DNA from: Ga0077527 sp038316355
GTDB taxonomy: Bacteria; Pseudomonadota; Gammaproteobacteria; Burkholderiales; SG8-41
Assembly: GCA_038316355.1 (NCBI GenBank)
Contig: JBBQAO010000123.1
Coordinates: forward strand, 1 to 9,142
Length of the DNA stretch: 9,142 bases
Direction of reading: 5' to 3'
The first letter of the stretch is position 1. Every line of letters starts with the position of its first letter. The translations under genes and the position numbers were made by a program. The notes below the pieces were generated by a model. The model searched no databases, was not told the DNA's origin, and saw only the letters and a program-made list of their open reading frames with translations. Positions 7,092-9,142 of this stretch are shown here, one piece after another.

Positions 7092-7568
7092 TCAGCGCGC
7101 GGGCCGCGTCTTGGCGCTTTTACGGCGCGGTCCGCGCGGCTTCGCCCGATACAACTTGCGGGGCTGGTGCGCCGCGTTGCGCGAGGCCAGATTCAGCCGC
7201 GCGCGCAACCAGGCCGCGAAATCGCGCTCTGCGAGTTTGCCTTCGGCAAGAGGGAGATACTGCCCGAACAATTCGGCATCGTCGGCCTCAATCGTCGCGC
7301 CGTTCAATTCGACGAAAGTCTCGCAGCAAACAGCAGCGGTACGCTTGTTGCCGTCCACGAACGGATGATTGCGCGCGAGGCCGTGCGCGAGCGCCGCCGC
7401 CAGATCGGCAAGATCGGGCACCGGCTCGCCGTAGGCGAACAACTGCTGCGGCCGCGCCAACGCCGATTCGAGCAACCCTTCATCGCGCACACCGGCACTG
7501 CCGCCATGCTCCGCCAACTGGCGGTCATGAATGGCGAGCGCGAACGCTTTCTCCAGCCAGACAATCAT
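7092..7568 (-). CDS. doc: Doc-family (Fic-fold) toxin
   Basis: The 158-residue product carries the Doc/Fic core motif HPFVDGNKRTA at residues 68-78, plus the N-terminal HDRQLAEHGGSAGVRDEGLLESALARPQ block typical of death-on-curing toxins. Doc of phage P1 phosphorylates elongation factor Tu and stops translation; the same reaction here is expected from the family, not shown. Catalytic H68, D72 and the N74-K75-R76 loop are all present, so activity is plausible. Doc proteins are usually near 125-135 residues; this one has an extra basic tail (from about residue 130: PRKLYRAKPRGPRRKSAKTRPAR). The start at 7568 is preceded by GAGG (7576-7579), which overlaps the antitoxin stop, so translation of the two is probably coupled. 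It lies nine bases after the antitoxin gene. Confidence 0.9.
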   Translation of the reverse strand: MIVWLEKAFALAIHDRQLAEHGGSAGVRDEGLLESALARPQQLFAYGEPVPDLADLAAALAHGLARNHPFVDGNKRTAAVCCETFVELNGATIEADDAELFGQYLPLAEGKLAERDFAAWLRARLNLASRNAAHQPRKLYRAKPRGPRRKSAKTRPAR

Positions 7569-7577
7569 CGTCCGGCC

Positions 7578-7802
7578 TCAGTTTGCGGCCAGCTTGCGCA
7601 AGAGAGTGCGGCGCTTGCGCATCACCTTCTCCGCAACCTCCATCTGCCCGGCGAGCGTCGGATCGAACGGCGTCAGCTTGATGCCGTCCGGCAACTCGGT
7701 GGCAAACAGTTCGTCGCCCTTCTCCAGCCGCAGCCGGGTCAGCAATTCTTTCGGCAGAATCACCCCGGCGGAATTGCCTACAGTCGTGATCTTGATTTTC
7801 AT
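7578..7802 (-). CDS. AbrB/MazE-like antitoxin
   Basis: The 74-residue product begins MKIKITTVGNSAGVILPKELL, the swapped-hairpin DNA-binding domain of AbrB/MazE/SpoVT proteins, and ends in a basic helical segment (VAEKVMRKRRTLLRKLAAN) that would contact the toxin. The start at 7802 is chosen because GGAGGT stands at 7809-7814, six bases ahead; a longer frame from 7850 would run through the promoter palindrome. Proteins of this type bind their own promoter and neutralise the toxin encoded next. Pairing with Doc is notable, since the classical partner of Doc is Phd; AbrB-Doc pairs are known from other genomes. Regulation by the palindrome at 7823-7840 is likely. Confidence 0.92.
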   Translation of the reverse strand: MKIKITTVGNSAGVILPKELLTRLRLEKGDELFATELPDGIKLTPFDPTLAGQMEVAEKVMRKRRTLLRKLAAN

Positions 7803-7821
7803 TGCAGTACCTCCGCTGGAG

Positions 7822-7840
7822 ATTATAACGTTTGTTATAA
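7822..7840 (-). promoter_or_regulatory. Promoter/operator of the antitoxin-toxin pair
   Basis: TTATAAC (7823-7829) and GTTATAA (7834-7840) form a perfect 7-bp inverted repeat with four bases between. On the minus strand the bases 7827-7822 read TATAAT, a consensus -10 element, eight bases upstream of the GGAGGT site. No good -35 was found. A binding site for the AbrB-like protein overlapping the -10 would fit autoregulation. Confidence 0.55.
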
Positions 7841-8171
7841 CTAAAAGCACTCATCAAGAGGGGGATGCGTCCTGCGCAGCCCGGCTCGACAGGAAAATTG
7901 GGGGCTGCAATAAGCCTGTCGCGTCCGCGCATTGATCTGCGTCTGGTAACCCCTGCCCTGTGATCGGAACCACTTGAGCACGTCCACATCCAGCCGCAGC
8001 GTCACCTAAGCCTTGGACGGAGTAGCCACAAGACCACGACGGACGATCGCCTGCGCGAACATTTCCGGAGTTGCCTCAGGGTTGTCCGAAAAATACGCAC
8101 TCCTTGTCTCGAAGCGCATCCACGCGCTTCCAGTCAGTTTGGGATACCTTCAAAGTAGAGGGCTTGCTCAC
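7841..8171 (-). pseudogene. brnA: Broken BrnA-type antitoxin gene
   Basis: Reading the minus strand from a GTG at 8171 gives SKPSTLKVSQTDWKRVDALRDKE (8100-8171). One base later (8099) the frame shifts and continues as AYFSDNPEATPEMFAQAIV-RRGLVATPSKA (to 8009), then TAG at 8006-8008, then VTLRLDVDVLKWF and QGRGYQTQINA. Together these match the full order of a BrnA antitoxin: N-terminal TDW-RVDA block, DNPE-TPEMFA-A-VRRGL middle, and C-terminal VTLRLD-DVL-WF-QGRGYQT-INA ribbon-helix-helix. The stop probably replaced a Gln codon (CAG to TAG). The reading ends at TAG 7841-7843, in the promoter of the next antitoxin. BrnA normally neutralises BrnT and represses the operon. With both a frameshift and a stop it should be non-functional. 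Confidence 0.75.
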
Positions 8172-8240
8172 GTTGCGTCGCTTTTTGTATTGTCGTATTG
8201 AAATCACCCGAATGGTGTCTGCCGCTTCGGTGTGTGCTAC
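8172..8240 (-). pseudogene. brnT: Remnant of the BrnT-type toxin gene (3' end)
   Basis: Directly upstream of the brnA relic and in its first frame, the minus strand reads VAHTEAADTIRVISIRQYKKRR. This resembles the end of BrnT ribonuclease toxins, where a V-T/H-T strand is followed by IR-ISAR and a basic helix. A stop (TGA 8241-8243) and unrelated sequence lie upstream, so the rest of the toxin, including its catalytic region, is gone. The assignment rests on some 22 residues plus the expected brnT-brnA order. Confidence 0.6.
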
Positions 8241-8512
8241 TCAAACTTAATTGTAATGACAATTGGTTAAGAAAAATGGGCAGCGAGCTTACCCGTTTGT
8301 GCATCTGACGTTGCGATATGGATTCCGAGCGGTCAATTCATTTGATGTATCAGTTTAATATCGCTCGGCCTGGTTGCGCACGTGAGCGATGTTTTATAAA
8401 ATATCGTTTAAAAACAATTACTTACAATACATTCTCCTCGATCTCACATGCGGCCGCAACAGCCCGTCTTCATGTCGGCGAATTCGTTCTCGCGCCACTA
8501 TCGAGTACGTAG
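8241..8512. other. AT-richer non-coding stretch
   Basis: I find no supported gene. It contains two small dyads: AATTGT (8249-8254) with ACAATT (8259-8264), and a near-palindrome of 20 bases at 8387-8406 with a central TTTTATAAAA. A 64-codon plus-strand frame at 8318 has no ribosome site or recognisable motif and is not called. Confidence 0.5.
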
Positions 8513-8538
8513 GATGCTGGTGACAAAGGAACCGCATC
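8513..8538. repeat. Hairpin repeat of the GTAGGATGC...GCATC type
   Basis: GATGC (8513-8517), one bulged T, GGT (8519-8521) pairs with ACC-GCATC (8531-8538). The flanking GTAG at 8510-8513 and the form 'GTAGGATGC-GGTGA ... GAACCGCATC' recall a dispersed intergenic hairpin seen in many proteobacteria. Confidence 0.5.
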
Positions 8539-8646
8539 GGTCGCGAACGTGCTGGCGGTGAAGAAAAAAGGTTCATCAAACCTTACTGTGGGTAAAGGAA
8601 AACGTAGCGCCAAATGGAGTCCTGCTCAAATCAACCTATCCTCCCC

Positions 8647-8672
8647 CGTCATACTGGCGCAGGCCAGTATCC
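8647..8672. repeat. Hairpin repeat of the CGTCATnCnGGC type
   Basis: ATACTGGC (8651-8658) pairs perfectly with GCCAGTAT (8663-8670), loop GCAG. The flanks (CCGTC before, CCC after) match the general form of the dispersed CGTCATTCCGGCGAAAGCCGGAATCC-like repeats; this copy differs in its stem but keeps the symmetry. Confidence 0.6.
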
Positions 8673-8692
8673 CGCAGTTGCGCTTGCACATA

Positions 8693-8711
8693 TCCGCACC
8701 GGTGGTGCGGA
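8693..8711. repeat. Short perfect hairpin
   Basis: TCCGCACC (8693-8700) pairs with GGTGCGGA (8704-8711) around a GGT loop. No U-run follows, so it is not a typical terminator. It is the third of four hairpins between 8513 and 8777. Confidence 0.6.
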
Positions 8712-8746
8712 ATTTTCGGGGTTCTTCGGAGCTTCAGCAACCCTTG

Positions 8747-8777
8747 CCGATTTCCGCGACACCGTCGCGGAAATCGG
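8747..8777. repeat. Perfect 14-bp inverted repeat with 3-base loop
   Basis: CCGATTTCCGCGAC (8747-8760) is the exact reverse complement of GTCGCGGAAATCGG (8764-8777), separated only by ACC. It is the longest perfect stem in the window. No T-run follows on either strand and no gene ends nearby, which argues against a simple terminator. It may be a dispersed palindromic repeat or a mobile-element end. Confidence 0.75.
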
Positions 8778-8938
8778 AAGCAACCGCCCCTATTCGCGAC
8801 CTGTACCACGCCGGAACATCGCGATACCGAAGCAGAAGGGTGCGAGCGAGCGTCACCCGGAATACGTCACCTGCCTCGCGGGCGTGCGCCTGCGACATAA
8901 AGCGAAGCACAATTTCATCAACCTAAAAACGGCAATCA
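8778..8938. other. Non-coding stretch between repeats
   Basis: Nothing recognisable was found apart from a weak GGGTG/CACCC dyad near 8838-8865. Open frames here lack ribosome sites and family motifs. Confidence 0.4.
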
Positions 8939-9060
8939 GCCACAGAGAAACACAGAGAGAATCAAGAACTTAGGGCGTATTCAGCGAGTACCCAACGGGT
9001 GAGACACGGCAAGCATTCAAGTTATTGTTTTTTCTCGGTGAACTCTGTGTCCTCTGTGGC
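8939..9060. repeat. Inverted-repeat element with CACAGAG ends (MITE-like)
   Basis: The left end reads GCCACAGAG-AAA-CACAGAG (8939-8957); the right end (9043-9060) is, in reverse complement, GCCACAGAG-GA-CACAGAG. The arms match except for the 2-3 base middle, and enclose 85 bases of non-coding DNA. Sequences of the 'GCCACAGAG-ACACAGAG' kind are common dispersed repeats in proteobacteria. No convincing target duplication was seen. Confidence 0.65.
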
Positions 9061-9063
9061 CAA

Positions 9064-9119
9064 TAGTTTTTTCTAGGATCAAAGAACTCGGCGCGCTGAT
9101 GGCGAGGAACAAGGTGTAG
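9064..9119 (+). repeat. Short repeat, copy B (related to 6989-7039)
   Basis: TAGTTTTTTCTAGG, then ATCAAAGAACT, then a tail ending in GTGTAG. From ATC 9078 it reads IKELGALMARNKV and stop, parallel to copy A with the stop at the same codon. The bases that follow (CTTGCAC-GGATG) still resemble those after copy A. It stands right after the CACAGAG element. Confidence 0.5.
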
Positions 9120-9142
9120 GGGCTTGCACGGATGTGGGCGCG

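Noticed and set aside
6906..7844. Long plus-strand frame of 312 codons over the toxin-antitoxin pair
   Set aside because: It is antisense to the clearly recognisable Doc and AbrB-like genes; composition is that of a shadow frame.
8387..8418. Segments TTTTATAAAA and TTTAAAAACAAT shared with 552-575 upstream of grpE, in swapped order
   Set aside because: Both are low-complexity AT-rich words; chance similarity is the simplest explanation.
8318..8512. Open frame of 64 codons, and frames at 8549-8926 and 8614-8973
   Set aside because: No motif or ribosome site; the last two run through hairpin repeats, which often leave frames open by chance.

Overview
The window is about 9.1 kb of GC-rich chromosomal DNA from a proteobacterium, most probably a betaproteobacterium. 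The heat-shock order grpE-dnaK-dnaJ, the protein sequences, sigma-32-like promoters in front of grpE and dnaK, and intergenic repeats of kinds I associate with betaproteobacteria all point that way. I cannot name a genus from sequence alone.

Layout. (1) 1-585: the last 82 codons of an IS110-family transposase, cut by the window edge, then a non-coding tract ending in a GC-rich hairpin repeat. (2) 586-4530: a complete chaperone cluster, grpE, dnaK and dnaJ, with two candidate sigma-32 promoters, a 14-bp tandem duplication carrying the CTTGAAA element, an AU-rich dyad in the dnaK leader and a strong RNA hairpin between dnaK and dnaJ. The three proteins form one machine: DnaJ delivers substrates and stimulates DnaK ATPase, and GrpE exchanges the nucleotide. 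(3) 4598-6991: four tightly packed plus-strand genes, namely a nucleotidyltransferase-fold protein with altered catalytic positions, a small overlapping partner, a WYL-domain regulator and a DUF1186-type protein whose 3' end is replaced by a palindromic element. (4) 7092-8240, minus strand: an intact AbrB/MazE-like antitoxin plus Doc/Fic toxin pair, and directly upstream of it the relic of a BrnT/BrnA toxin-antitoxin pair, broken by a frameshift and a stop codon and not visible as an open reading frame. (5) 8241-9142: no convincing gene; a cluster of unrelated hairpin repeats, a longer inverted repeat built on CACAGAG, and a short sequence that also occurs at 6989-7039.

In short, a core housekeeping operon is followed by an accessory islet of toxin-antitoxin-like genes, a WYL regulator and mobile or repeat debris. 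The most useful new observations are the brnTA relic, the nucleotidyltransferase pair with a degenerate active site, the hairpin element that ends the DUF1186 gene, and the promoter and RNA-structure details around the chaperone genes. All family names come from recognising motifs by eye; no database search was run.
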